In this document: in pieces, positions 44,323 to 53,587 of the stretch
Numbering within the stretch: the stretch's first letter is position 1
Layout: every line of letters starts with the position of its first letter
Source of the DNA: Noviherbaspirillum autotrophicum
Lineage (GTDB): Bacteria > Pseudomonadota > Gammaproteobacteria > Burkholderiales > Burkholderiaceae_D
NCBI RefSeq assembly: GCF_000818395.1
Contig: NZ_JWJG01000028.1
Location: 1,803,167 to 1,867,166 of the forward strand
Direction: 5' to 3'
DNA length: 64,000 nt
The notes under the pieces: model-generated
Database searches by the model: none
Told to the model about the DNA's origin: nothing
The model's input: only the letters and a program-made list of their open reading frames with translations
Program-made: the position numbers and the translations under genes

Positions 44323-44772
44323 ATGAGTCTCAAAGAAAAAATCAATGAAGACATGAAGGCCGCCATGCGCGCCAAGGACATGGCCAAGCTCGGCACGATC
44401 CGGCTCTTGACCGCCGCCATGAAGCAAAAGGAAGTCGACGAGCGCATCGAGCTGACCGACGCGCACGTGCTCGCCATCATCGAAAAGATGATCAAGCAGC
44501 GCAAGGATTCGATTTCCCAGTTCGAAGCAGGTGGTCGCCAGGATCTTGCCGATAATGAAAAGGCCGAGATGGCCGTGCTGTCCGTCTATATGCCGGCCGC
44601 CATGTCGGAAGCCGAGATCCAGTCCGAAGTCAATGCCGCCGTCGCCGCCACCGGCGCCGCCGGTCCGCAGGACATGGGCAAGGTGATGGCGGTGTTGAAG
44701 CCGAAGCTGGCCGGTCGCGCCGACATGACTGCCGTCTCCGGACTGGTGAAGGCTGCGCTGTCCAAGGCGTGA
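44323..44772 (+). CDS. yqeY: GatB/YqeY domain protein
   Basis: 149 residues. MSLKEKINEDMKAAMRAKDMAKLGTIRLLTAAMKQKEVDE and the C-terminal PQDMGKVMAVLKPKLAGRADMTAVSGLVKAALS match the stand-alone YqeY family, related to the tRNA-binding tail of the GatB amidotransferase. It is thought to touch tRNA; the function is uncertain. GGAG lies before the ATG. Conserved location next to rpsU and dnaG. Confidence 0.92.
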   Translation: MSLKEKINEDMKAAMRAKDMAKLGTIRLLTAAMKQKEVDERIELTDAHVLAIIEKMIKQRKDSISQFEAGGRQDLADNEKAEMAVLSVYMPAAMSEAEIQSEVNAAVAATGAAGPQDMGKVMAVLKPKLAGRADMTAVSGLVKAALSKA

Positions 44773-44882
44773 CAGTCGGCGGTTTAAAAACGGCCGCCTG
44801 CCCCCATTTTCAGGCCATGACGCGATCCATTTGAATCGCTTCATGGCTTTTTCGTCAGTACTCCGGATCTTTCAGGCGCGCA

Positions 44883-46682
44883 GTGATTCCACAGTCTTTC
44901 ATTCAGGATTTGCTCAACCGGGTCGACATCGTCGATGTGGTCGGCCGCTACGTGCAACTGAAGAAGGGTGGTGCCAACTTCATGGGCTTGTGCCCGTTTC
45001 ATAACGAAAAATCCCCCAGCTTCACCGTCAGCCCGACCAAGCAGTTCTATCACTGTTTCGGTTGCGGCGCGCACGGCACCGCGATCGGATTCATGATCGA
45101 ATATTCCGGCATCGGCTTTGTCGATGCGGTCAAGGAATTGGCGCAAAACGTCGGGATGGTCGTCCCGGACCAGGATCGCCTGTTGCCGGCGCAGCGCGCC
45201 GAAGTGCAGGCCAAAAGCCTGGCGCTGTCGGACGTGATGGTCAAGGCAAGCGACTATTACCGGCAAGAGTTGCGCGGCGCGCAGAATGCCATCGCCTACC
45301 TGAAAAAACGCGGCCTGACCGGCGAGATCGCTGCAAAATTCGCGCTTGGCTATGCGCCGGACGGCTGGGATGGCTTGCGCGCGGTGTTTTCACGGTACGA
45401 CGCGCCCGAGCTGGTCGAGGCTGGCCTGGTGATCGACAAGAGCGAGGAGGAGGGCGCTGGGCGCAAGCGCTATGACCGCTTCCGCGATCGCATCATGTTC
45501 CCGATTCGCAATGCCAAGGGGCAGGTGATCGGTTTCGGCGGGCGTGTGCTTGATGGTGGTGAGCCGAAGTACTTGAACTCGCCGGAAACACCCTTATTTC
45601 AAAAGGGGAATGAGCTCTACGGCTTGTTCGAGGCCCGGCAAGCGATTCGCGAAGCCGGTTATGCGCTTGTCACCGAGGGGTATATGGATGTGGTTGCGCT
45701 GGCCCAGCTTGGCTTTCCGCAGGCGGTCGCCACCCTGGGAACGGCGTGCACGCCGACCCATGTGCACAAGTTGCTGCGCCAGACCGACCACGTGATTTTC
45801 AGCTTCGATGGCGACGCCGCCGGGCGGCGCGCGGCGCGGCGCGCGCTCGATGCCTGCCTGCCGCATGCGACCGACAACAAGACGCTGAAATTCCTGTTCT
45901 TGCCCGCCGAGCACGACCCGGACAGCTATATCCGCGAACTGGGCGCCGAGGCGTTCGAGCAGCAGGTGCGCGACGCGATGCCGCTGTCACAGTTCTTGCT
46001 CAATGAGGTAACGCGGGACAACGACTTGCGCACGTCGGAAGGGCGGGCCAAGGCGCAGTTCGAGGCCAAGCCATTGCTGCAGGCGATGCCGCCATCGGGC
46101 TTGCGGCTGCAAATCGTACGCAGCCTCGCGCAGGCGACTCAGACCACGCCGGCCGAGATCGAGGCGCTGTTCGAATTGGCGCAGCCGGTGGCGCGCACAA
46201 AAGTGGCGCCGGCGCGCACCAGGCGCACGCCGCCGATGGGGCTGGAGCGCCAGATGATGCGTATTCTGGTGGCACACCCGGACTTGGCTGCGGAGCTTGA
46301 TCAGGGTGCATTGGATGCTGCCGCGCAGCTTGCGCCGGACAATGCCGAGATGCTGCTGCAGTTGATTGGCGCCTGTCAGGCGCTTGGCGAGCAAGCTAGT
46401 TTTGCGGCACTGGCCGAGCAGTTACGCGCAGTAAGTACCGACTTCGATCCACTGATTACGGAAATTGCCGCCGATGATACGGAATCCGATCCGCAGGCGG
46501 CACGTCTGGAACTTGCCGGCGCGGTGCGCAAGACTAAAATGCAATTATTGAAAGCGGAACTGGATAGGTTGGTGGCAACCGGATTGACAACTGACGAAGC
46601 GCGTACACGATATCGCGAAGTGATGCAACTGCAGGAGCAACTCCGGCGGCAAGCTGAGGTCGAACGTATGCCGCGAACGTAA
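44883..46682 (+). CDS. dnaG: DNA primase
   Basis: 599 residues from a GTG start (MIPQSFIQDLLNRVDIVDVVGRYV). The N-terminal CHC2 zinc finger has C37, H40, C58 and C61 (LCPFH...YHCFGCG). The TOPRIM core contains GFGGRVLDGGEPKYLNS, EGYMDVVAL and the metal-binding FDGDAAG. A C-terminal DnaB-interacting domain follows. It makes RNA primers at the replication fork. The GTG start and weak ribosome-binding site are common for this low-abundance protein. Confidence 0.97.
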   Translation: MIPQSFIQDLLNRVDIVDVVGRYVQLKKGGANFMGLCPFHNEKSPSFTVSPTKQFYHCFGCGAHGTAIGFMIEYSGIGFVDAVKELAQNVGMVVPDQDRLLPAQRAEVQAKSLALSDVMVKASDYYRQELRGAQNAIAYLKKRGLTGEIAAKFALGYAPDGWDGLRAVFSRYDAPELVEAGLVIDKSEEEGAGRKRYDRFRDRIMFPIRNAKGQVIGFGGRVLDGGEPKYLNSPETPLFQKGNELYGLFEARQAIREAGYALVTEGYMDVVALAQLGFPQAVATLGTACTPTHVHKLLRQTDHVIFSFDGDAAGRRAARRALDACLPHATDNKTLKFLFLPAEHDPDSYIRELGAEAFEQQVRDAMPLSQFLLNEVTRDNDLRTSEGRAKAQFEAKPLLQAMPPSGLRLQIVRSLAQATQTTPAEIEALFELAQPVARTKVAPARTRRTPPMGLERQMMRILVAHPDLAAELDQGALDAAAQLAPDNAEMLLQLIGACQALGEQASFAALAEQLRAVSTDFDPLITEIAADDTESDPQAARLELAGAVRKTKMQLLKAELDRLVATGLTTDEARTRYREVMQLQEQLRRQAEVERMPRT

Positions 46683-46910
46683 CAGTAATGCTTTTAGCTG
46701 GAGAAATATTGCTCTCTGTAGTATAATTAAAAGCTTTTGATTCAAGGCCTTACGAAATTTCGACTGTCGAACCGGCTTGCATCCCAGCCATAAATCGATG
46801 AACGAAAAGTAAGCAAATTGTCGCGCGGGCGAATGCCGAAACAGGTCAATAATCGGCTCCACCAGGCGCAATCCCTCGGCGCACGAGAGCATCTAGATGG
46901 TATTGATTCC

Positions 46911-49394
46911 ATGGCAAACGCAATGAAAAAACCCGCGAAAACGACTGTTACCGCAAAAAAAGCGAAACCGGCTGCAACTAAACCGGCCTCGAGCAAGTCG
47001 ATGGCTAAGCCTGCCGTGAAGAAGGCCGCTGCCGCCAGCAAGACGAAGACTCCCAGCAAAGCCGTGACGAAGACCGCTGCGGCGACGCCAAAGAAGGCGC
47101 CAACCGCGACTGCGACCAAGGCGAAAACTTCATCCCGAGCCGCTGCCAAACCGGCTCCCGAGAAATTGAAAGCACCCGTGACGACCAAGAAACCTGAATC
47201 GAAGACAGCACCCAAGGCCAAGGCCAAGGCCGAGCCGAAGACCGAATCCAAGGTGATGGCAGTCAGCCAGACGACGGACGCCGCCGCCCTGGCTGCGATC
47301 GACACCTCCAGCTACGTGCTGCCAACGGTTAAAGTGCCCGGCCGCCGCGGCCGCAAGCCGAAGGATTTCCAGCCCGAGAACGACGAAGTCGCCGCGCTGA
47401 ATGCCGTCGAGCGTGCCGAACTGAAGGCGGCCGACAAGGCGCGCGCCAAGGATCGCAAGGCCAAGGAAAAGGCGCTGTTGAAAGATGCGTTCTCGTCCGA
47501 CACCGAGGCTAGCGAGGAGGAGCTCGAGCAGCGCCGTCAGAAGCTCAAGACCCTGATCAAGCTGGGCAAGGAGCGCGGCTTCCTCACCTATTCCGAAATC
47601 AACGACCATCTGCCGGAAAACATTGTTGATCCGGAAGCGATCGAAGGCATCATCGGCACGTTCAACGACATGGGCATTGCCGTGTACGAGCAGGCGCCCG
47701 ATGCCGAGACGCTGCTGTTGTCCGATAACGTCGCCAATGTCACCGGTGACGATGATGACGCCGAGGCCGCTGCCGAAGCCGCCCTGTCGACAGTCGATTC
47801 CGACTTTGGTCGCACCACCGATCCGGTGCGCATGTACATGCGCGAGATGGGGTCGGTCGAGCTGCTGACGCGCGAAGGCGAAATCGAAATCGCCAAGCGC
47901 ATCGAAGAAGGGCTGAAGGACATGATCCAGGCGATTTCCGCCTGCCCGACCACGATCGCTGAAATTCTTGCCGCTGCCGAGCGCATCGAAAAGGATGAGA
48001 TCAAGATTGATGAAGTCGTTGACGGCCTGGTAGACCCGAACGCTTCGGAAGAAACTGCGGCCGCTCCTGTTGCCGCTGCCTCCGATGACGAAGAGGACGA
48101 GGACGAAGAGGACGAAGAAGACGAAGAGGAAGAGGAAAACAGCGGCGGCGGTGCCGCCGGCTTCTCCGCAGAGCAGCTGGAACAGTTGAAGCGCGACTCG
48201 CTTGGCAAGTTCGAGTTGATCGCTTCCCAGTTCGACAAGATGCGCAAAGCCTACGAAAAGGAAGGCTACAACTCCAAGCCGTACGTGAAGGCGCAGGAAT
48301 TCATTTCCAACGAACTGCTGTCGATTCGCTTCACCGCCAAGTTCGTTGAAAAGCTGTGCGATACGCTGCGTGGCCAGGTGGACGAAGTGCGCCACATCGA
48401 AAAGCAGATCCTTGATGTGGCCGTGAACCGCTGCGGCATGCCGCGCGCCCACTTCATCAAGGTCTTCCCGGGCAATGAAACCAATCTCGACTGGATCGAC
48501 GGCGAAGTCGCCGGCAGTGAGTCGTATAGCGCCGTGCTCGGCCGTAATGTCCCCGCCATCAAGGAACTGCAGCAAAAGCTGATCGACTTGCAGGCGCGTG
48601 TCGTGCTGCCGCTGCCGGACCTGCGCAACATCAACAAGAAGATGGCGGCCGGCGAGATGAAGGCTCGCAAGGCCAAGCGCGAAATGACCGAGGCGAACCT
48701 GCGTCTGGTGATTTCGATTGCGAAAAAATACACCAACCGTGGCCTGCAATTCCTTGACCTGATCCAGGAAGGCAACATCGGCCTGATGAAGGCGGTGGAC
48801 AAGTTCGAATACCGTCGCGGCTACAAGTTCTCGACCTATGCGACATGGTGGATCCGTCAGGCCATCACGCGTTCGATTGCGGACCAGGCGCGTACCATCC
48901 GTATTCCGGTGCACATGATCGAAACGATCAACAAGATGAACCGCATTTCGCGCCAAATCTTGCAGGAAACCGGCGCCGAGCCAGATCCGGCAACGCTGGC
49001 GATCAAGATGGAAATGCCCGAGGATAAGATTCGCAAGATCATGAAGATCGCGAAAGAGCCGATTTCGATGGAAACACCGATCGGCGACGACGACGATTCG
49101 CATCTGGGCGATTTCATCGAAGACAACAATACGCTGGCCCCGGCCGATGCGGCCTTGCATGCGTCGATGCGTGGCGTGGTCAAGGACGTGCTCGATTCGT
49201 TGACGCCGCGCGAAGCGAAGGTGCTGCGCATGCGCTTCGGCATCGAGATGTCGACCGACCATACGCTGGAAGAAGTCGGCAAGCAATTCGACGTCACCCG
49301 CGAGCGCATTCGTCAAATAGAAGCAAAAGCGCTGCGCAAGCTGCGCCATCCATCGCGCTCGGACAAGCTGAAGAGCTTCCTCGAAGGCAGTTAA
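46911..49394 (+). CDS. rpoD: Primary sigma factor sigma70
   Basis: 827 residues from [12 protein letters not shown]; the frame is open 31 codons further upstream but that part is not RpoD-like. Residues 1-120 form a Lys/Ala/Thr-rich basic extension. Region 1.1 follows ([24 protein letters not shown]). An almost purely acidic linker lies near residues 389-405 ([16 protein letters not shown]). The core regions are complete: 1.2 ([14 protein letters not shown]), 2.3-2.4 ([20 protein letters not shown]), 3 and 4.2 ([31 protein letters not shown]). A TATAAT at 46722-46727 may be its own -10. Confidence 0.97.
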   Translation: MANAMKKPAKTTVTAKKAKPAATKPASSKSMAKPAVKKAAAASKTKTPSKAVTKTAAATPKKAPTATATKAKTSSRAAAKPAPEKLKAPVTTKKPESKTAPKAKAKAEPKTESKVMAVSQTTDAAALAAIDTSSYVLPTVKVPGRRGRKPKDFQPENDEVAALNAVERAELKAADKARAKDRKAKEKALLKDAFSSDTEASEEELEQRRQKLKTLIKLGKERGFLTYSEINDHLPENIVDPEAIEGIIGTFNDMGIAVYEQAPDAETLLLSDNVANVTGDDDDAEAAAEAALSTVDSDFGRTTDPVRMYMREMGSVELLTREGEIEIAKRIEEGLKDMIQAISACPTTIAEILAAAERIEKDEIKIDEVVDGLVDPNASEETAAAPVAAASDDEEDEDEEDEEDEEEEENSGGGAAGFSAEQLEQLKRDSLGKFELIASQFDKMRKAYEKEGYNSKPYVKAQEFISNELLSIRFTAKFVEKLCDTLRGQVDEVRHIEKQILDVAVNRCGMPRAHFIKVFPGNETNLDWIDGEVAGSESYSAVLGRNVPAIKELQQKLIDLQARVVLPLPDLRNINKKMAAGEMKARKAKREMTEANLRLVISIAKKYTNRGLQFLDLIQEGNIGLMKAVDKFEYRRGYKFSTYATWWIRQAITRSIADQARTIRIPVHMIETINKMNRISRQILQETGAEPDPATLAIKMEMPEDKIRKIMKIAKEPISMETPIGDDDDSHLGDFIEDNNTLAPADAALHASMRGVVKDVLDSLTPREAKVLRMRFGIEMSTDHTLEEVGKQFDVTRERIRQIEAKALRKLRHPSRSDKLKSFLEGS

Positions 49395-49419
49395 TCGTTT
49401 AACATTGTCAGGAATTTTT

Positions 49420-49446
49420 CGGGCGGGTAACACCGCCCGAGTTTTT
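49420..49446 (+). terminator. Rho-independent terminator of rpoD
   Basis: CGGGCGG and CCGCCCG form a perfect 7-bp stem with loop GTAACA, followed by AG and five T. It is 25 bases after the rpoD stop. Confidence 0.9.
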
Positions 49447-49459
49447 GACAGCGTCAATC

Positions 49460-49538
<79 letters not shown>

Positions 49539-49813
49539 AGCATCGCCGAGGGTTGCGTTCTTACGTAGTGCGAACTTCCGGGAGGATCGTGTAGCGCGCC
49601 AATTTGTAGGCCGCGCTGCGAGTCGTTTCAAACTTTTCCATGAGATCTTGTTGGCGTGATCGAGGTGTGTCGGAATCTTAATTGACCCCGATACCATCCG
49701 CAATCTACATTCCGGCCTACCGGCTGCGGTTCAGGATTCCGTCTTCGATTGTGCCGGCAAATGGCCAAAATTAATCTGGCACTTGCTAGCTAAGCCATCA
49801 CATATTCAAGGGA
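49539..49813. other. Post-tRNA spacer without recognisable gene
   Basis: Between the tRNA and the ribbon-helix-helix gene. Base composition is lower in GC than the core block. No open frame resembles a known protein, and I found no direct repeat of the tRNA 3' end elsewhere in the window. Confidence 0.4.
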
Positions 49814-49842
49814 TTGCAGCTGAATGTGACCAAAAGTATATT
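49814..49842 (+). promoter_or_regulatory. Sigma70-like promoter of the ribbon-helix-helix gene
   Basis: TTGCAG (49814-49819), a 17-base spacer and TATATT (49837-49842) lie 28 bases before the ATG at 49870. The elements and spacing are close to consensus. Confidence 0.6.
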
Positions 49843-49869
49843 AGACTGCAATACATAACGGCGAACAAC

Positions 49870-50076
49870 ATGGATCAGGAAAAGACAGTCGGGCTAAGCT
49901 TCAGAGTGACTCCCAAGATGAAGGGCATGCTTGAAGCCGCGGCGGGGCGTGAGCGACGAAGTCTCACCAACATGCTTGAAGTGTTGGTGGAAGACTATTG
50001 CGTCCGTCACGGAATCATTGAACAACCGGAGGGGACCGAGGACAAGGTCGCCGCCATAGGGAAGGCGACCAAATGA
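49870..50076 (+). CDS. Small ribbon-helix-helix DNA-binding protein
   Basis: 68 residues. Residues 5-45 (KTVGLSFRVTPKMKGMLEAAAGRERRSLTNMLEVLVEDYC) fit the Arc/MetJ-type beta-strand, helix, helix. This is the shape of small repressors and toxin-antitoxin antitoxins from islands and plasmids. The start MDQEKTV was chosen from the promoter position; an ATG 29 codons upstream would lie before that promoter. A short frame opens with ATG overlapping its stop (50073) but is cut by the IS element after five codons. A co-translated partner may thus have been lost. Confidence 0.65.
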   Translation: MDQEKTVGLSFRVTPKMKGMLEAAAGRERRSLTNMLEVLVEDYCVRHGIIEQPEGTEDKVAAIGKATK

Positions 50077-50088
50077 ATGAGGTCTCTA

Positions 50089-50954
50089 AGAACCTGTTCA
50101 GTGTCTTTGAATCAAACGCTGGAGATGCACTGAATGCGGAGCAGCTGGTATGGAGCGAAAAGTTTATCCGAGCGACGTCAGCCGGGAACAATTTGAAGTT
50201 ATCCGGCTGATGCTGGAGGGGGCGAAGCACCGGACAGCGCCACGGAAGGTGGATTTATACGATGTTTTCTGCGCGATCCTGTATTTGCTAAAGAATGGAA
50301 GTACCTGGCGTGCAATTCCGGGCGATTTCCCGGGCTGGAATATCGTGCGCTACTACTTCGATCACTGGACGATCAGTACAGCGGCGGATGGGACGAGCCT
50401 GTTTGAGCAAGCTTTAAAAAAATCTGGTCAGGCGCGAGCGTATCGAGAATGGACGCACCGCAAAGACGAGCTTTTGCATCGTCGACGCGCAAAGCGTGAA
50501 GAACACGGATACAGCGCGGGCCAAAGGCTATGACGCGGGCAAGAAGGTATCGGGTATCAAGCGACATCTGGCGGTGGATACGCAGGGACTACCGCATGCG
50601 ATCGAAGTGACGACCGCCGACGTGACCGACCGCAATGGCGCCCTGTTGATGTTGTTGCTCAATGACGAAACGCTGTGTGAGGTGAAAACCGTGCTCGTGG
50701 ACGGTGCTTATACTGGCGCACGCTATGAAGAGTTGGTCTGGCAAATCCTCGGCGCAAAAATCGAGGTGGTCAAGCGCAGCGAGCTGCATCACTTTGCCGT
50801 GCTTCCCAAACGTTGGGTCGTTGAGCGTTCGTTCGCCTGGTTAGAGAAATGCCGACGGCTGTGGAAGAACTGCGAGCGCAAACTGGAAACCAGCGCCCAA
50901 CTCGTAGCGCTCGCCTTCCTGTCATTGTTATTACGGAGACACTGAACAGGTTCT
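50089..50954 (+). mobile_element. IS5-family (IS427-like) insertion sequence
   Basis: 866 bp. The ends begin AGAACCTGTTCAGTGTCT and end with its exact inverse, giving an 18-bp perfect terminal repeat. TA lies directly outside both ends (50087-50088 and 50955-50956), a 2-bp target duplication as in the IS427 group. Size and transposase agree. It has inserted 12 bases after the ribbon-helix-helix gene. Confidence 0.9.
50150..50945 (+). CDS. IS427-type DDE transposase, two frames joined at an A7 run
   Basis: The first frame runs from ATG 50150 (MERKVYPSDVSREQFEVIRLML, WRAIPGDFPGW) to the A-run at 50416-50422. The second frame continues without a gap from there: KNLVRRERIENGRTAKTSFCIVDAQSVKNT, then KGYDAGKKVSGIKRHLAVDT, VLVDGAYTG and PKRWVVERSFAWLEKCRRLWKNCER. 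The family shape is complete once one base is skipped at the A7. It is either a programmed frameshift, common in this group, or an inactivating single-A change. Catalytic Asp, Asp and Glu are in IVDAQS, LVDGAY and WVVERS. Confidence 0.8.
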
Positions 50955-51129
50955 TAGTACTGCGCGTCCAGGTTATGGCATGTGAACAATCACCGCGCCT
51001 TGCGAGAAAAAATCGACAGCACTGTCACTCACTAACCGCCGGTTTTCGCGCCTTCACAAGCGTTGGAGGCCTGCACCGATTTCAGGAAACTCGGAATCAC
51101 GACTGCACATTTCATGTGCCGGTCACCGG

Positions 51130-51467
51130 CATGAGGTGAAACTGGTTGCCGCGACGCTGGCGAGCATGATGTATGCGCGGCCAATTGATGGCCACACAAG
51201 CAAGTGGTGTCTGGGCGTAGGCTATGATTACGACGAGTGCGGCGCCTGGTGCGTAGTGCCGGGTATGAACCGGTCATAGTCAGCAGGCGTGACGAACGGG
51301 ATAACAAGAAGCAACGCAGTGCACGTGCCCGACGCTGGGTCGTCGAGTGCACGTCTAGTTGTCTCACGCCGCTGCTCGTGTGCTGGGTAATACGGGAAGA
51401 CACTTACCTCGCCATGCAGCAGCACGCCTGCGGATTCATCGCCTGGCGACCGGCCCTGACGAAATAG
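51130..51467 (+). pseudogene. Decayed IS5-type transposase C-terminus
   Basis: Pieces of a second, different IS5-superfamily transposase appear in more than one frame: KLVAATLASMMYARP at about 51140, GYDYDE at about 51220, then RRLVRSAGYEPVIVSRRDE, ARRWVVE and YLAMQQHACGFIAWRPA. The spacing follows the end of an intact transposase (KLVAATIES...DKGYDYDEV...RRWVVERT...YLAMLHLACAIIAWR), but the HSWLNRFRR part is scrambled and frames change. No N-terminal half or inverted repeats were found. It is a relic. Confidence 0.65.
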
Positions 51468-51611
51468 GCAGTAAATCGCATAAGCAAATCAGGCGGTTAA
51501 GTTTTGACCTTCTGGCTAACTGTATTCCTCGGTATCATTGAATGACACGAAGATAACCGAATCTGAGGAAATCGCCGCGCCCGGCGTCCCGGTCGCGGCG
51601 AGGATTACTTC

Positions 51612-52505
51612 TTATTTCGAGTAGTACCCGACTCCGACCAGCACATCGCCCACGCGCTGAATCAGCGAGTGCTTGGCTTCGATGGCGTTGGTGGCCGGAT
51701 TGCGCCACACATAATCGACTGTTCCGCTGCCTTTCTCTTTAGCCAGCGTAATTATTTCCTGTATCAGCGGTTTGCCGGCAGCGTCATGCAATTCGCGTGC
51801 GTCGGTTCCGACGAGCTGAGGCGAGGCGCCGGACGCGCGATATTTGCCATCGTCGATGCCGATTGCGAACACATACAGATCACCGCGGATGAAGCCGCCT
51901 TTCGGATCGTTGAAGCTCTGGTATGCGGGTGCCACGCCGGCCGTCTGCATCTGCGCGACCGCCTTTTCAAGCAGTGCCTGCGCCTCTTCGGCCGCCGAGC
52001 GCGGAATGTAGTAACCGACGCAAACGATGTATTTGCCGACCTTGCGGAAGGATACCGTCTTGTTTTCGATGTGGTTGTTGGCCCGGTTCAGCCAGCGATA
52101 TTCGACCACGCCGGCGTCGCCGTTGCGGGCCTTGTCCAGCAATTCGCGCATGAACGGTTTGCCGGCCTCGTCGTGCAGATCGCGTACATCGACCCCGACC
52201 AGGACATCCGGCGCTCCGCCATTCGCATACATGATGCCGTCGCTGCCGACGACATAGACGTAACGGGCGCCATGCACGAATGCACCCTTGCGGTCGTTGA
52301 ATGCGGTGAACGCCTTGTCGGGACCGTGCTTGTGCAGGTAGCCGACCGCATCGGCGAGCAGAGCTGCCGATGCCTTCGCTTCCGCGCGTTCAATCGCGCC
52401 GGGCGTGCCGGCCGAGCTGTCGGTTGGCGTGGCTGCGAGCGCCGGGGCAGCATTCAAGGCGGCCGCCAGGGCCAGAACCAGTAAACCAGCGTGCTTCATT
52501 TTCAT
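51612..52505 (-). CDS. Periplasmic tandem Cache-domain protein
   Basis: 297 residues. A Sec signal MKMKHAGLLVLALAAALNAAPALAA starts the protein after GGAG; I start 11 codons later than the longest frame for that reason. Two similar Cache_2-type modules follow (about 35-160 and 165-297), each with FND-KG-F-G--YV, DG---A-G--P-LVG-D-RDLHD-AGKP and YRW-N or YVWRNP blocks and ending VGYY. Cache domains bind small ligands for chemoreceptors and kinases, but here there is no transmembrane or signalling domain. It may be a soluble ligand-binding partner. Neighbours are IS remnants and pqqD/pqqA relics. Confidence 0.8.
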   Translation of the reverse strand: MKMKHAGLLVLALAAALNAAPALAATPTDSSAGTPGAIERAEAKASAALLADAVGYLHKHGPDKAFTAFNDRKGAFVHGARYVYVVGSDGIMYANGGAPDVLVGVDVRDLHDEAGKPFMRELLDKARNGDAGVVEYRWLNRANNHIENKTVSFRKVGKYIVCVGYYIPRSAAEEAQALLEKAVAQMQTAGVAPAYQSFNDPKGGFIRGDLYVFAIGIDDGKYRASGASPQLVGTDARELHDAAGKPLIQEIITLAKEKGSGTVDYVWRNPATNAIEAKHSLIQRVGDVLVGVGYYSK

Positions 52506-52609
52506 CGGTGACTCCGTTGCAGTGGATGGTGAAATCAATCTAGTAAGGCATGCTGAGCTACAGAATTAATGCGAATCGGTTATCTGCAAACTCACCCTCT
52601 CCCCCGGCA

Positions 52610-52891
52610 TCAGCAGCGCTGCCAGCGTTTGGCCCGGGCGAGGTGGATAAAGGATCTGGCGCCTTTGGCGACATCGGCTCATGAACCGGGGAAAGCGGAC
52701 TGCAGCTCGGAATCAATGGGCGTCACGCTGCTCTTGCCGTCACAGCGCTTCAGGACTTCGCTGGCCGAATTGTTCAGGCCTTCCGGGTACAGCAGTGTGT
52801 TGGCGTCCTGGCTGTCTTGCCAGCGGAAGACGAAGTGCGGCGCAAGCCGCGAACAGGCGCGGTCGGGGGGGGCGATGATTGTGGTCGTCAT
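52610..52891 (-). pseudogene. pqqD: PqqD with an internal stop
   Basis: From ATG 52891 the frame reads RLAPHFVFRWQDSQDANTLLYPEG, SASEVLKRCDGKSSVTPIDSELQSAF, the PqqD chaperone pattern (RLAPGF...LLYPEG...ILKRCDG). A TGA occurs at codon 71, after FPGS. The same frame goes on with ADVAKGARSFIHLARAKRW and stops at 52610, restoring a normal PqqD length of 93 codons. About three residues before NSAS also seem deleted. PqqD binds PqqA and presents it to the radical-SAM enzyme PqqE. It lies 59 bases after pqqA; pqqB, pqqC and pqqE are absent. Confidence 0.75.
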
Positions 52892-52950
52892 GGCTGTATG
52901 GGCGCCGGACGGAAGCAGTCTTCCCGTCCGGGCTTCCAGTTAGCGCACGC

Positions 52951-53025
52951 TTAGCGTACGTAGACGTAAGCGGTCACTTCAAAGCCGAGGCGGATTTCGC
53001 AGTACGCAGGTGTTTCCCAGATCAT
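52951..53025 (-). CDS. pqqA: PQQ precursor peptide PqqA (orphan)
   Basis: A 24-residue peptide beginning MIWETPAYCEIRLGFE and ending VTAYVYVR. The Glu and Tyr that are cross-linked to make pyrroloquinoline quinone are present with the normal spacing (E-V-T-A-Y). AAGGAG lies nine bases before the ATG. The gene is too short for usual gene finders. It is followed only by the damaged pqqD, so it is unlikely to support PQQ synthesis unless a complete pqq operon exists elsewhere. Confidence 0.88.
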   Translation of the reverse strand: MIWETPAYCEIRLGFEVTAYVYVR

Positions 53026-53587
53026 CGCAAGTCTCCTTAAATTGGGAAGCGACTAGATGCCGATTCCTGATTGATTATCAGCACCGGGTCAGAGGCGGGC
53101 CACCATAGTTTCGCCAAAAGTAGCTCATGAAAATCATGATTGGAGGTCATTGCGCTCCATCGAGGTATCGGTGCCCCAGCCCTCAATGCACATGTCCGCA
53201 TAGGCGAGCATCATGGCGCCGAGCATGGTGGCCGGGGGAAGCGAACCACCGATACAAGGATTTTCAGTCTTTCGTGGACACCGGAAGGGCAATTTCATAA
53301 AAGCAGGGCCCACTGGCATAGCAAGCTCATATTGCCGCAGAGTTTTTCAACAGAATTTAGTGCAAAACGGTCATTCCCAAGAGCCGAGCATCCGGCTCAG
53401 TTCGACCCAAAGCAGGGATGCGGGCTTCCCGGTAACAGTCGCTTAACGTAGGATGCATTGTCATGGGCGAGCCCTTAAGGCGGCCGGAACGCGTTTAGGC
53501 GTCAGCAATGAGAAGAGAAATGACGGCACCTATTTGAGACGGCTTGATTTGTACTGAAACGGGTTATGTCAGCTTCGTGGACGCGAA
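53026..53587. other. Intergenic region upstream of pqqA
   Basis: It must contain the pqqA promoter, which I could not place. A minus-strand frame ending at 53134 (PPATMLGAMMLAYADMCIEGWGTDTSMERND) is protein-like over about 30 codons, but I do not recognise it; it may be the end of a lost gene. The rest shows nothing. Confidence 0.4.

Noticed and set aside
52679-52681. TGA in pqqD as a selenocysteine codon
   Set aside because: No SECIS-like hairpin was seen, PqqD is not a selenoprotein family, and a small internal deletion also suggests decay.
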